Positions 17,039 to 25,457 of a DNA stretch of 61,299 nucleotides are shown here, in pieces. How positions within the stretch are numbered: the first letter of the stretch is position 1; every line of letters begins with the position of its first letter. The notes under the pieces were generated by a model. It made no database searches and was not told where the DNA came from. It was given only the letters and a program-made list of their open reading frames with translations. The stretch is taken from assembly GCA_902805635.1 (NCBI GenBank), contig CADCTC010000076.1, forward strand, positions 1-61,299, read 5' to 3'. Made by a program: the position numbers and the translations under genes. This DNA comes from an uncultured Chloroflexota bacterium. GTDB lineage: Bacteria > Chloroflexota > UBA11872 > UBA12225.

Positions 17039-18001
17039 TCAGGCTGGCGTCGACCGCTTGCCGGGCCGCCAGGTGAACTCGGCCTCGATCTCGGGCCAGA
17101 ATGCGTCCACCTCGGCGCGGTCGTACGAGTCGAAGCCCGCGCCTCCCGCGGAGCGGGTCTTGGCGGAGCGGATCACGCCGCGCCGCACCAGCGCCTCCTT
17201 GGCCGGGCCGGTGCGGGTGATCAGCGGCATCAGGCGGCGGTGCAGCGCTTCGGCCTCCTGCTGGTGCCCCGCCTCCCACAACTCGAACATGCGCACGAAG
17301 ATGTCGGTGAACGTGTTTACCGGCATGTTGCCGGCGGCGCCGCGGCGCAGCTCGCTGAACAGGTGCTGACAACCGTGGCCGCCAAAGACACCCCAGATGC
17401 CGGGCTCGTGCACGTCGATCAGCTTGCTCATGTTGACGAGTGCCGGGGCGACTTCTTCCTTCACGAAGTGCACGCCCTCCACCTCGCGCACGATCTTGAG
17501 CAGGTGGTCGCGCCCGACGGCGGCCATGCCCGCGTTCTGGACGAAGATAGGTAGCCCCTCCACCGCGTGGGAGATAGCGGCGAAGTAGCGCAGCACGTCG
17601 TCGTCCGAGTACTTCTGGACGTAGGGGGGCATGGCGATTACCGCGTCGGCGCCGGCCTCGCGCGCGGCGCGGGCCAGCGGCACGGCCGCCTGGGTGCTGA
17701 CGCCGGACACACCAATCACCACCGGGCAGCGGCCGGCGGTCCAGCGCGTCACCAGCGGGACCATCTCCAGCCGCTCGGACTCGGAGAGCACGAAGAACTC
17801 AGAGGCCATCACCGGGTGCACGATGCCGTGCGCGCCGCACTCCACCGAGAACTCGACGTTGCGCTTCAGGCTGTCCAGGTCCAGTTCGCCCGTGTCAGTG
17901 AACGGCGTGGCCGGGATAGTGAAGATGCCTCGCCACGATTTGGGGCCCTGCCCACCGGTGTTGTTCGCGGCCGCGCTGCTGGTGTGTTGGTCAGCCGTCA
18001 T
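17039..18001 (-). CDS. Dihydrodipicolinate synthase/N-acetylneuraminate lyase family protein
   Basis: 320 residues, a class I aldolase-type TIM barrel. The Schiff-base lysine is Lys181 (VHFVKEEVAP). Two features differ from true DapA: the YN element before the active site reads FVQNAG (residues 153-158), so the proton-relay Tyr is absent, and the GTTGE-type loop reads HPVMASEFF. A catabolic 2-keto-sugar-acid aldolase or dehydratase is therefore more likely than lysine biosynthesis. It is first in a two-gene minus-strand operon with a solute-binding protein and diverges from an AraC gene. Confidence 0.83.
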   Translation of the reverse strand: MTADQHTSSAAANNTGGQGPKSWRGIFTIPATPFTDTGELDLDSLKRNVEFSVECGAHGIVHPVMASEFFVLSESERLEMVPLVTRWTAGRCPVVIGVSGVSTQAAVPLARAAREAGADAVIAMPPYVQKYSDDDVLRYFAAISHAVEGLPIFVQNAGMAAVGRDHLLKIVREVEGVHFVKEEVAPALVNMSKLIDVHEPGIWGVFGGHGCQHLFSELRRGAAGNMPVNTFTDIFVRMFELWEAGHQQEAEALHRRLMPLITRTGPAKEALVRRGVIRSAKTRSAGGAGFDSYDRAEVDAFWPEIEAEFTWRPGKRSTPA

Positions 18002-18188
18002 TCTGTTCTCTCCTCAGATTGTGTTCCGCGCGTGCTGATGCCCGCGAATTGCGGCGAATATACCTGCCGCAGCACAAGCGAGGAGGCGCTGACCAATGCG
18101 CAAGAAGGGTGAGGTCGAGCGGACGGATGAATAGGGCATACTGACGATCCTGGATGCACAGGACAAGGTAGAGCTGGGCCGCAACGCC

Positions 18189-19106
18189 GTGGGGGTGCCG
18201 CAGGGCAGGTTATTGGAGGCCGCGCCCGCCGGCGGCGCGGGGGAGACGCTGCTGGCCCACGTCACGTGCAGTGTGGTCCAGGCCGGGTGCTGGCTGCCGG
18301 TGCCGCCGGACTGGTCTTTGGACGTGCCGGGGAGGCCGAACTACACCTTTTGGCTGTGCACCGGCGGCTGGGCGGAGTACCGGCTGGATAGCCAGCCGCA
18401 CGTGCTGACCGCCGGGAGCGTCATCCTGGCGCCGCCGCGTCAGCGCCGCCAGGGGCGGCACGACCCATGCGACCCGCTGCACCTGTATACGGTGCACCTC
18501 AACGCGCGGCTGTACGGGGTGCTTGACGCGCCGGCGGTGTGCCGGTTGCCCACGGCGCTGCGACCGGCGCCTGATGTGTTTGCCGGCATGGTCGCAGCCG
18601 CGCACGAGATTGTGGAGGAGCTGGCGGCGGCGCGCCCTGGCTATGCGCTGGTGGCCAACGGCGCGTGCGCCCGGCTCCTGGCGCTGTTCTGGCGCGAGTC
18701 GCTGGCGCAGCGGCCACCCGCGCAGTCTCCAGCCGGTGGCGGCGCGGGTCCGCAGGCGCCGGCCTTCGGCGAGCTGGCGCGCCTGGCGCCGGTGTTCCGG
18801 ATGATTGAGGAGTGCCACGCTGAGCCGCTGGCGCTGCGCGACCTGGCGGCCGCGGCGCACCTGCACCCGGCGTACCTGTCCACCGTCTTTCGCCAGGCGG
18901 TGGGTGTCTCGCCGCTGCGTTACCTGGCGCGCTACCGGCTAGACCGCGCGCGCGAGCTGCTGCTGTCCACGGACCTCACGGTGGCAACCATCGCATCGCG
19001 CGCCGGGTTTGGCGACCCGCGCTACCTCAGCCGCGTGTTCCGGCGCGCGGAAGGGATCACCCCCGCGGCGTACCGGTACTCCAAAAAGAGTCCACACTTT
19101 GCTTAA
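18189..19106 (+). CDS. AraC family transcriptional regulator
   Basis: 305 residues from a GTG. The C-terminus has the double helix-turn-helix (LALRDLAAAAHLHPAYLSTVF and LTVATIASRAGFGDPRYLSRVF), and the N-terminus is an AraC-type cupin sensor (WAEYRLDSQPHVLTAGSVILAPP). No strong ribosome binding site is seen, so the start is uncertain. It diverges from the aldolase/solute-binding operon across 187 bp and precedes the dioxygenase operon, so it could serve either. Confidence 0.85.
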   Translation: MGVPQGRLLEAAPAGGAGETLLAHVTCSVVQAGCWLPVPPDWSLDVPGRPNYTFWLCTGGWAEYRLDSQPHVLTAGSVILAPPRQRRQGRHDPCDPLHLYTVHLNARLYGVLDAPAVCRLPTALRPAPDVFAGMVAAAHEIVEELAAARPGYALVANGACARLLALFWRESLAQRPPAQSPAGGGAGPQAPAFGELARLAPVFRMIEECHAEPLALRDLAAAAHLHPAYLSTVFRQAVGVSPLRYLARYRLDRARELLLSTDLTVATIASRAGFGDPRYLSRVFRRAEGITPAAYRYSKKSPHFA

Positions 19107-19209
19107 CCTGGACCATTGCCGGCGTGCCGGCGTTCGTCCACACTTGCATTGCCCGGTGCGGGTTATGCTGGGCTGTGCGGCGCGCATTCGCGCCAGGGGA
19201 GTATGGAGC

Positions 19210-20052
19210 ATGGCCGTTACGACAGTAGAGTCCGTGCCGCCTCGTATGGCGGCGCCGGTTGCCTCTGAACCAGCCGTGTCCGGGGTGAGGCGCGCCCTCA
19301 CTGCGGAGGAGCGCGAGCACTACGAGCGGGAGGGGTACGTCATCGTGCCCGGCGTCATTCCGCCGCCGGAGCTGGCGGCGATCGATGCGGAGATCGACCG
19401 CCTGCTGGAGACGCTGATGGAAGAGCGGCGGGTGCGCGGCGAGGCGCGTGCGAACGCGCACCACGAGGACTCCGGCTCCATCCTGCAGCTGGGGCTGCGG
19501 TCACCGGTGTGCCAGCAGGTGGCGGAGGACCCGCGCGTGCTAGACCTCATCGACGAGATCGTCGCGCCGGGTATCGCCATCTATTCGGTGAAGCTGATCG
19601 CCAAGCCGCCGTTCACCGATATCCCCTGCCACTGGCATCAGGATGACGCGTATTACGTCAAGCAGTCCGCCAGCCAGACGCGCATGAGTGTGTGGGTGCC
19701 CCTGCAAGACGCGCATGAGCGCAATGGCTGCTTATGGATCGTGCCCGGCAGCCACTTGTGGGGCCTGCAGCAGCATGCCAACAAGGACTACGGCCAGTGT
19801 CGCCTGTCCATGAACGACGCCGAGATCGACGCCGTCCTCAAGGACCAGGCGGTGCCGGTGCCGGTCTCGGCCGGCAGCGCCGTGCTCTTCAGCGCCTTGC
19901 TGTGGCACGGCTCTAAGGGGAACGACACGGCGGCGGTGCGGCGCGCGTTCATCACCTCTTACCAAGAAGCGACGGTTGCGCGCGGCAACGGCGCGCAGTG
20001 GAAGGTGCTGCGGGGCGCGGCGGTGCAGCCAGCGCAGACGGTGCAGTCATGA
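19210..20052 (+). CDS. Phytanoyl-CoA dioxygenase (PhyH) family protein
   Basis: 280 residues. The non-haem iron triad is visible: His143 and Asp145 (HWHQDD) and the distal His233 (LLWHGSKGN), with Arg244/245 for 2-oxoglutarate. The family hydroxylates diverse small molecules using Fe(II), O2 and 2-oxoglutarate, and bacterial members seldom act on phytanoyl-CoA. ATG 19210 is chosen because GGGGAG precedes it. Its stop overlaps the next start (ATGA), coupling it to a solute-binding protein and suggesting that the imported compound is its substrate. Confidence 0.87.
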   Translation: MAVTTVESVPPRMAAPVASEPAVSGVRRALTAEEREHYEREGYVIVPGVIPPPELAAIDAEIDRLLETLMEERRVRGEARANAHHEDSGSILQLGLRSPVCQQVAEDPRVLDLIDEIVAPGIAIYSVKLIAKPPFTDIPCHWHQDDAYYVKQSASQTRMSVWVPLQDAHERNGCLWIVPGSHLWGLQQHANKDYGQCRLSMNDAEIDAVLKDQAVPVPVSAGSAVLFSALLWHGSKGNDTAAVRRAFITSYQEATVARGNGAQWKVLRGAAVQPAQTVQS

Positions 20053-21437
20053 CCGGAAATAGAGCCGCGGCCACGCGCCATGCGCGTAGCCGCCGCGCCG
20101 TACTCGGTGGCGTGGCGCTTGCCGCACTGCCACTGGCGGCGGCGTGCGGCGCGGGGCCGGGCAGCGCCCAGGAGGCGCCGGCGGCAGCGCGGCGGAAGTC
20201 CGGGGAGAAGATCAGCCTGCGCCACGCGCCCTGGCCCGGAGCGCCCTCGCGTGCCGCACAGACCGCGGTAGTGGAGGCGTGGAACAAGAGCCACCCAGAG
20301 GTGCAGATGGTGGAGGAGCTGCTGCCGGGCGAGGGCAGCCACTACCAGAAGCTGGGCGTGCAGGCTGCGGCCGACACGCTGCCCGACCTCACCTTCATGC
20401 AGGGCAGCAACGACTACGTGTCGTTCGCCGCGCGCAACCTGCTGCTGCCCATCGAGGGGCTGATCAAGAAGGACCGCGGGTTCGACCAGAAGGTGCGCCT
20501 GCACCCCCGCTCGCGTGAGATCGTGGACCTGCTGGGGCACACGTGGGGCCTGCCTGTGGAGGCCGGCACGTATGTCGTCTTCTACAACCGCGCGGCGTTC
20601 GAGGAGGCCGGCGTCCCCGTCCCGCAGAAGGGCTGGACCTGGCAGGACCTGCTCGACCGCGCCCGGCGCCTGACGCGCGACGTAGGTGGCAAGCAGCGAT
20701 TCGGCTACGGCCAGGGCGGCGGCTTCGACCGGGTGGAGCCGTGGATCGTGCAGAACGGCGCCCGCATCCTGGACAAGGTCGCCTTCCCGGAGAAGCAGCT
20801 GCTTGACTCGCCGGACGTGGCGGCGGCGGTGCAGTTTCTGCATGACTTGGCGTGGAAGCACCGCGTGATGGCCACGAGCGCCACCGGCGGTCCGACCGCG
20901 TATGCCCAGGGGCGCGGCCTGTGGGAGGGCGACCAGGCCATGCGCCAGGAGGGCGTCTGGCTGGCCCCCGACCTGGCCAAGAACATGAAGACGCCGTGGG
21001 GGATGGCGCCGCTGCCGAAGGGCAAGAAGGACGCGACCTGGATGTCCATCGACGTCAACGTCGCGTTCAAGGCCACCAAGCACCCGGAGGATGCATACGA
21101 GTTCCTGAAGTTCGTCAATGACGAGGGGCAGACGCCCATGATCGAGCTGTGGGGGCGCATGCCGGTGACGCTGAAGGAAGAGCACAAGCAGACCTTCGTG
21201 CGCTATCTCAAGAGCGTGGGCGTGGACAACTGGGAGGTGGCCTGGGACGCCTGGGATGCCGGGTACTCGTCGCACCTCTCGCCCGCGTGGCCGGACTTGG
21301 AGCGGGACGCGGTCAAGCCTGCCATGGACCGCCTCTTTGGGGCCGAGGGCGGCGCGGCAAACGTGGCGACGGTGCTCAAGGAAGTGGCACCGACCGCGCA
21401 GCAGGCGCTGAACCAGAAGGGGGCGGCGCCGCGCTAG
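20049..21437 (+). CDS. Extracellular sugar-binding lipoprotein
   Basis: 462 residues from ATG 20049, which overlaps the dioxygenase stop. The Tat leader SRRAVLGGVALAALPLAAAC ends in a lipobox. The body has ADTLPDLTFMQGSND, VVFYNRAAFEEAG and GWTWQDLLDRARRL. It lies 41 bp before a second solute-binding protein of the same length. Two adjacent binding proteins without permease genes suggest either two ligands or a shared transporter encoded elsewhere. Confidence 0.88.
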   Translation: MTGNRAAATRHARSRRAVLGGVALAALPLAAACGAGPGSAQEAPAAARRKSGEKISLRHAPWPGAPSRAAQTAVVEAWNKSHPEVQMVEELLPGEGSHYQKLGVQAAADTLPDLTFMQGSNDYVSFAARNLLLPIEGLIKKDRGFDQKVRLHPRSREIVDLLGHTWGLPVEAGTYVVFYNRAAFEEAGVPVPQKGWTWQDLLDRARRLTRDVGGKQRFGYGQGGGFDRVEPWIVQNGARILDKVAFPEKQLLDSPDVAAAVQFLHDLAWKHRVMATSATGGPTAYAQGRGLWEGDQAMRQEGVWLAPDLAKNMKTPWGMAPLPKGKKDATWMSIDVNVAFKATKHPEDAYEFLKFVNDEGQTPMIELWGRMPVTLKEEHKQTFVRYLKSVGVDNWEVAWDAWDAGYSSHLSPAWPDLERDAVKPAMDRLFGAEGGAANVATVLKEVAPTAQQALNQKGAAPR

Positions 21438-21478
21438 CGCGGCGCGTACCCTCCAACCATTACGCGGGGAGACGACAG

Positions 21479-22867
21479 ATGCAGTTCGAGGCAACGAGTA
21501 CCCAGGGCAGCCAGGGCAGCCAGGGCAGCGTGCGTCGCACTGTGCTTGCGACGTTCGCGGTAGGTGCGGCGGGTGTGCTCCAGGCGGCGTGTGGCGGGGG
21601 AACCGCCGGCAGTGGCACTGCCGGGAGCGCCGGGAGCGGCGGCGCTGCTCCGGCGGTGAAGTTCCCGGACACGCTCTATCTGACCACGATCTACAACTTC
21701 CAGCAGAACGACCCTGGCTTCATGGCCGCTGCCGACGAGTTCTCCAAGCGCCACAACGTGAAGCTGGAGATGGCGCCTGGCAGCGTGGCCGACATCACGG
21801 CCAAGATCGCGGCGGGCACGCCGCCGGACGTGTTCCGGCGCGACGCCAACGCCTTCCACAAGGTCATCGGCGACGGTGGCATGCGCGATCTCACTCCCTA
21901 CCTGCAGGCGGCCAAGGACCTCAAGGCGGGCGACTTCTACCCGCACCTGATCAAGATGCAGAGCACCGCCGGCAAGCTGTACGCCATCCCGGAGGACTTC
22001 CAGCCTGCTTCCACGCTGTACTACAACAAGACTCTCCTGGACAAGGCGGGGGAGAAGCTGCCCGTGCCCGAGTGGACCTGGAACCAGCTGCTAGACCTGG
22101 CCCGCAAGGTGACCAGGGGCTCAGCCGACGTCCAGGAGCAGTATGGCTACCTGACGGTCAGCAGCTGGTGGGAGCAGTTCGTCTACAACCACGGGGGCCA
22201 GGTGGTGGACAACGTGGAGAACGCGTCCAAGTGCCTGCTGGACAGCGCGGCTTCCATGGATGGGCTGCAGTTCCTGGTGGACCTGCAGCAGCGGTGGAAG
22301 GTGATGCCATCACCGCAGGCCAGGACGCAGGCGGCGATCGGCAACGAGATCGCCTGGTTCGTGGCGAACAAGGTGGCCACCATCAACCACGGCACGTGGG
22401 CGACCCTCAACTGGTCTCAGGCCGGCGATGCTTTGCAGTGGGGCATGACGCTGGCTCCTAAGGGGCAGGACGGCAAGTGGCACTATCAGACCGGCGGGGC
22501 GGGTTGGGCCATCGCCAAGGACGCCAAGACGCCGGATGCCTCGTGGGAGTTCATCAAGTGGCAGTTCGGGCCGCAGGGGTGGAAGTCGTGGCTGGCTAAG
22601 CGCGACCCCAAGGTGTTCTGGATGCCGGCCATCCGGGCGCTGGCGGAGAGCGAGGCAAAGCGCCTGGAGACGTTCTACCCCAACGCGCAGCTGGTGGTGA
22701 AGAGCGCCGACTCGATCTACTTCCGCCCGCCGGGGTACAAGTGGGAGCGGGCGCTGATGGAGGCGATCAATCCGGCGCTGGCCGATATCCAGTCCGGCAA
22801 GTCTCCCGTGCGCAGCACCATGCAGGACGCGGTGCGCCAGGTCAATGCCATCCTGTCGGGAGGGTAA
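21479..22867 (+). CDS. Extracellular sugar-binding lipoprotein, tandem paralogue
   Basis: 462 residues from ATG 21479 with GGGGAGA upstream. The leader is unusual: before the Tat arginines (VRRTVLATF) it has a Gly-Ser-Gln repeat encoded by three exact copies of CAGGGCAGC at 21503-21529. The lipobox is LQAAC. The body has AAGTPPDVFRRDAN, TLYYNKTLLDKAG and EWTWNQLLDLARKV. It shares its layout with the preceding gene but is diverged. It is followed by the GntR regulator. Confidence 0.88.
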   Translation: MQFEATSTQGSQGSQGSVRRTVLATFAVGAAGVLQAACGGGTAGSGTAGSAGSGGAAPAVKFPDTLYLTTIYNFQQNDPGFMAAADEFSKRHNVKLEMAPGSVADITAKIAAGTPPDVFRRDANAFHKVIGDGGMRDLTPYLQAAKDLKAGDFYPHLIKMQSTAGKLYAIPEDFQPASTLYYNKTLLDKAGEKLPVPEWTWNQLLDLARKVTRGSADVQEQYGYLTVSSWWEQFVYNHGGQVVDNVENASKCLLDSAASMDGLQFLVDLQQRWKVMPSPQARTQAAIGNEIAWFVANKVATINHGTWATLNWSQAGDALQWGMTLAPKGQDGKWHYQTGGAGWAIAKDAKTPDASWEFIKWQFGPQGWKSWLAKRDPKVFWMPAIRALAESEAKRLETFYPNAQLVVKSADSIYFRPPGYKWERALMEAINPALADIQSGKSPVRSTMQDAVRQVNAILSGG

Positions 22868-22912
22868 GGTTCCACGCGGCGCATCCAAGGAGGGCTAGCC
22901 GTCGAGTTTGTA

Positions 22913-22931
22913 TGATATATCAGGCATGATA
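22913..22931. promoter_or_regulatory. Putative GntR operator at the gntR start
   Basis: TGATATATCA (22913-22922) is a perfect palindrome. It overlaps TATCA-GGCA-TGATA (22918-22931), also a perfect inverted repeat. Both cover the -10-like TATGAT (22911-22916) and the ATG at 22926, a suitable place for autorepression. A near copy of its core lies at 25424. Confidence 0.55.
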
Positions 22932-23663
22932 CCTTCGGGGCTCGTGACGAAGTCTCTCGCCGAGCAGGTGCGGGAGGTGCTGCGGTCGCGCATTGTCGGC
23001 GGTCACATTGCACCTGGGAGTCGCATGGACCTCGACCAGCTCGCGACAGAGTTTGGCGTGAGTATCACGCCGGTCCGCGACGCCATACGGCTGCTCGAAA
23101 AAGACGGGTTGGTCGTCGTGCAGCCCCGCAGGGGCGTGTTCACCGCCGCTGCCGATGTGAAGGCGTTCCGCGACGTGTTCGAAGCGCGGATCGCGTTGGA
23201 GTGCCTCGCCGTGGAAACAGCGGCCCGGCGCATTCCGGACGCTGCATTGGCCGGGCTTGCGGGAGCGTATGCCAGAGCGGCGGCGCGTCTTGACCTGGAG
23301 GGAGCGCGCGACGGGGATGAGGCAGTGCTTGGCCCTACCGACAGCGCCATCCACGACTTGATCGTGCAGCACGCGGACAACGACGTGGTGCGCGAGCTGA
23401 TGGAGTCGCTACGCAGCCGGACCGCTTGGGCCCAACGCCTGGTGGCAGACCGAGCTGGGCGTTATCGTCAGTCCTTCGCCGAGCACAGGGCGCTGCTGGA
23501 GGCGCTGCGCGCCCGCGACACTCAGGCGGCGCAGCTAGCGTTACGCACGCACCTGGAGAGAGCGCGCGACCACACGCTGGCGGCGCTGGCCGCGGACGCG
23601 CAGGGCACAGCTCGCGCGGCGGACGGTGCGTTGGCCAGCGCAGCGCAAGGCGGTGCGGCGTGA
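22926..23663 (+). CDS. GntR family transcriptional regulator (FCD/FadR type)
   Basis: 245 residues from ATG 22926; a TTG at 22908 is in frame. The N-terminal winged helix reads LAEQVREVLRSRIVGGHIAPG then LATEFGVSITPVRDAIRLLEKDGLV. The C-terminal all-helical FCD domain has Asp/His residues placed to bind a metal (SAIHDLIVQHADN, FAEHRALLEAL). This class usually senses sugar acids or other carboxylates. TATGAT lies 9 nt before the ATG and there is no ribosome binding site. Its stop overlaps the start of the following MR/MLE gene. Confidence 0.87.
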   Translation: MIPSGLVTKSLAEQVREVLRSRIVGGHIAPGSRMDLDQLATEFGVSITPVRDAIRLLEKDGLVVVQPRRGVFTAAADVKAFRDVFEARIALECLAVETAARRIPDAALAGLAGAYARAAARLDLEGARDGDEAVLGPTDSAIHDLIVQHADNDVVRELMESLRSRTAWAQRLVADRAGRYRQSFAEHRALLEALRARDTQAAQLALRTHLERARDHTLAALAADAQGTARAADGALASAAQGGAA

Positions 23664-24535
23664 AGATCTCGCGCGTGCACAGCTACATCCTGCGCGCGCC
23701 GCTCGGTAGCCAGACGTTCTACTCGTCCCAGGCGCTATTCCCGGAGCGCACCAGCTGCCTGGTGCGTATCGATACCGACGAGGGCCTCACGGGATGGGGC
23801 GAGGGTGGCCAGTGGGGGCCGCCCGAGCCGGTCGCGGAGATGTTGGACCGCGTGCTCGCGCCACGGCTCCTGGGGCGCGACCCGGCACAAGTCGGCGTGC
23901 TGTGGGAGCAGCTCTACGCGTACATCCGAGATTGGGGCCGCCAGTCAACCGGCATGGAGGCGCTCTCGGCAGTCGACATCGCGCTGTGGGACCTGCGCGG
24001 CAAGGCGCTGGGGCAGCCTGTCTACGCGCTGCTGGGCGTGTACTGGTTCGAGGAGCCGGTGGCGCCGGAGGACCGCGCGGGCTACCGCCAGGTGACGGAG
24101 GCGCTGGACCTTGCCGTTGCCGGCGGCGAATGCGAGTACACGCGCTATGGCTTTCGCGACCTGCTCGTCGAGCGGTGCGTGGACATCGCCCAACCCGATC
24201 TCACCTGCGCCGGCGGCTTGTCGGAGGGCATGAAGATCGCGGCGCTGGCCGCCGCCTTCGGCGTGCAGGTCATGCCGCACGTGTGGGGCTCTGGCATCGC
24301 GCTGGCAGCGGCGCTGCAGTTCCTTGCCGCGCAACCGCCCTCTCCAGCGACCGCCAATCCCCTCTCGGGCCTGAACGAGCCGCTGCTCGAGTTCGACCGC
24401 AACCCCAACCCGCTGCGTGACGAGCTGCTCGCCGAGCGCATCACCCTCGGACCGGACGGCACAGTCGCGGTGCCGGCCGGTCCGGGCCTGGGCGTCACGG
24501 TGCTCGAGGAGGCGCTAGACCGCTATGGCGGGTGA
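23660..24535 (+). CDS. MR/MLE family protein with internal deletion, probably inactive
   Basis: 291 residues, against ~380 for the family. The capping domain is normal to residue ~125 (IALWDLRGKALGQPVYALLG), and the sequence then jumps to VYWFEEPVAPEDR. About 100 residues are missing, including barrel strand 2 with the catalytic KxK/KxH pair and strand 3 with the first metal-binding Asp. Later ligands survive (WFEEP, GGECEY, PHVWGSG). The reading frame is intact across the junction near 24035-24042. The GTG start overlaps the GntR stop and the 3' end overlaps the SDR start by 11 nt. It would have been a sugar-acid dehydratase. Confidence 0.75.
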   Translation: MKISRVHSYILRAPLGSQTFYSSQALFPERTSCLVRIDTDEGLTGWGEGGQWGPPEPVAEMLDRVLAPRLLGRDPAQVGVLWEQLYAYIRDWGRQSTGMEALSAVDIALWDLRGKALGQPVYALLGVYWFEEPVAPEDRAGYRQVTEALDLAVAGGECEYTRYGFRDLLVERCVDIAQPDLTCAGGLSEGMKIAALAAAFGVQVMPHVWGSGIALAAALQFLAAQPPSPATANPLSGLNEPLLEFDRNPNPLRDELLAERITLGPDGTVAVPAGPGLGVTVLEEALDRYGG

Positions 24536-25385
24536 GCGAGTGGGTGGCGCAGCGCCGGACGCATCCGGCGGCGCGGCTGGCGATGTAGCGAGCGGAGGCG
24601 CGGCCATCTCGCTGGCTGGAAAGGTGGCGCTCGTCACCGGCGCCGGGCGCGGCATCGGGGCGGCGACCGCCCGCCTGCTGGCGACGTGCGGCGCGGCGGT
24701 TGTCGTCGCGGACGTGCAGGAGCAGTGGGGGGCCGAGACAGTGGCTGCGATCCAAGCGGCTGGTGGCCAGGCCACGTTTGTGCGCACCGACGTGGCGCAA
24801 GACGGCGACGCGGCGCGTGCGGTGCACGGCGCTTGCGAGGTGTTCGGGGGGCTGCACGTCCTGGTGAACAACGCCGGCACCACGCTGCGCAAGCGACTCG
24901 AGGACACCATGCCCGACGAGTGGGATGCGGTGCTTCGCAGCAACCTGACCGGCTGCTACCTGCTCTCCCGCCACGCGATTCCGGCCATACGGGAGTCAGG
25001 CGGGGGCAGCATCGTCCACGTCGCGTCGTGGCACGCTCGCGCGAGCGTGCCACGCTTCGCCGCCTACGTCGCGGCCAAGGGCGGCATGGTGGCCCTCACG
25101 CGCCAGATGGCTCTCGACTGCGGCCCCAGCGGCATCCGGGTCAACGCCGTGGCACCGGGCATCGTCGACACCCCCCGCTGGCAGGGCTACCTCGAAGCGC
25201 TGCCCGCGGAGCAGCGCACGGCGGCGCGTGACGAAACGCTCCGCTTGCAGCCATTAGGCCGCATCGGTACGCCGCGTGATGTCGCCAACGCCATCGCGTT
25301 TCTCGCCTCTGACCAGGCGGCGTACGTCAGCGGCGCCACCCTGTTCGTGGACGGTGGCATGGGCGCGCGCCTGGCGCACGTCTAG
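24525..25385 (+). CDS. Short-chain dehydrogenase/reductase
   Basis: 286 residues. The classical SDR layout is complete: TGAGRGIG (38-45), NNAG (115-118), catalytic Ser168, and Tyr181 with Lys185 (YVAAK), ending in FVDGGM. The first ~28 residues are a low-complexity Gly/Ala extension, so translation may start later. It is translationally overlapped with the deleted MR/MLE gene and belongs to the GntR-led operon. A sugar or sugar-acid dehydrogenase is likely. Confidence 0.88.
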   Translation: MAGERVGGAAPDASGGAAGDVASGGAAISLAGKVALVTGAGRGIGAATARLLATCGAAVVVADVQEQWGAETVAAIQAAGGQATFVRTDVAQDGDAARAVHGACEVFGGLHVLVNNAGTTLRKRLEDTMPDEWDAVLRSNLTGCYLLSRHAIPAIRESGGGSIVHVASWHARASVPRFAAYVAAKGGMVALTRQMALDCGPSGIRVNAVAPGIVDTPRWQGYLEALPAEQRTAARDETLRLQPLGRIGTPRDVANAIAFLASDQAAYVSGATLFVDGGMGARLAHV

Positions 25386-25423
25386 CACCACCCACGAACA
25401 GCCACAGCCTTATGAGCAAGCTA

Positions 25424-25436
25424 ATACATCAGGCAT
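25424..25436. promoter_or_regulatory. Second putative GntR site
   Basis: ATACATCAGGCAT matches ATATATCAGGCAT at 22915-22927 in 12 of 13 bases. It lies 22 bp before the ATG of a solute-binding gene in the same cluster. The right half-site is weaker (CATCAG instead of CATGATA). Confidence 0.45.
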
Positions 25437-25457
25437 CAGCACCTAGAGGAGGAACTA

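Noticed and set aside
17039..18001. Annotation as lysine-biosynthesis dapA
   Set aside because: The YN tyrosine and GTTGE loop of DapA are absent, and the neighbours are a sugar-binding lipoprotein and an AraC regulator, not lysine genes.
21503..21529. Triple CAGGGCAGC repeat as a mobile or regulatory repeat
   Set aside because: It lies inside the coding start of a solute-binding protein and simply encodes a Gly-Ser-Gln repeat; in-frame slippage explains it.
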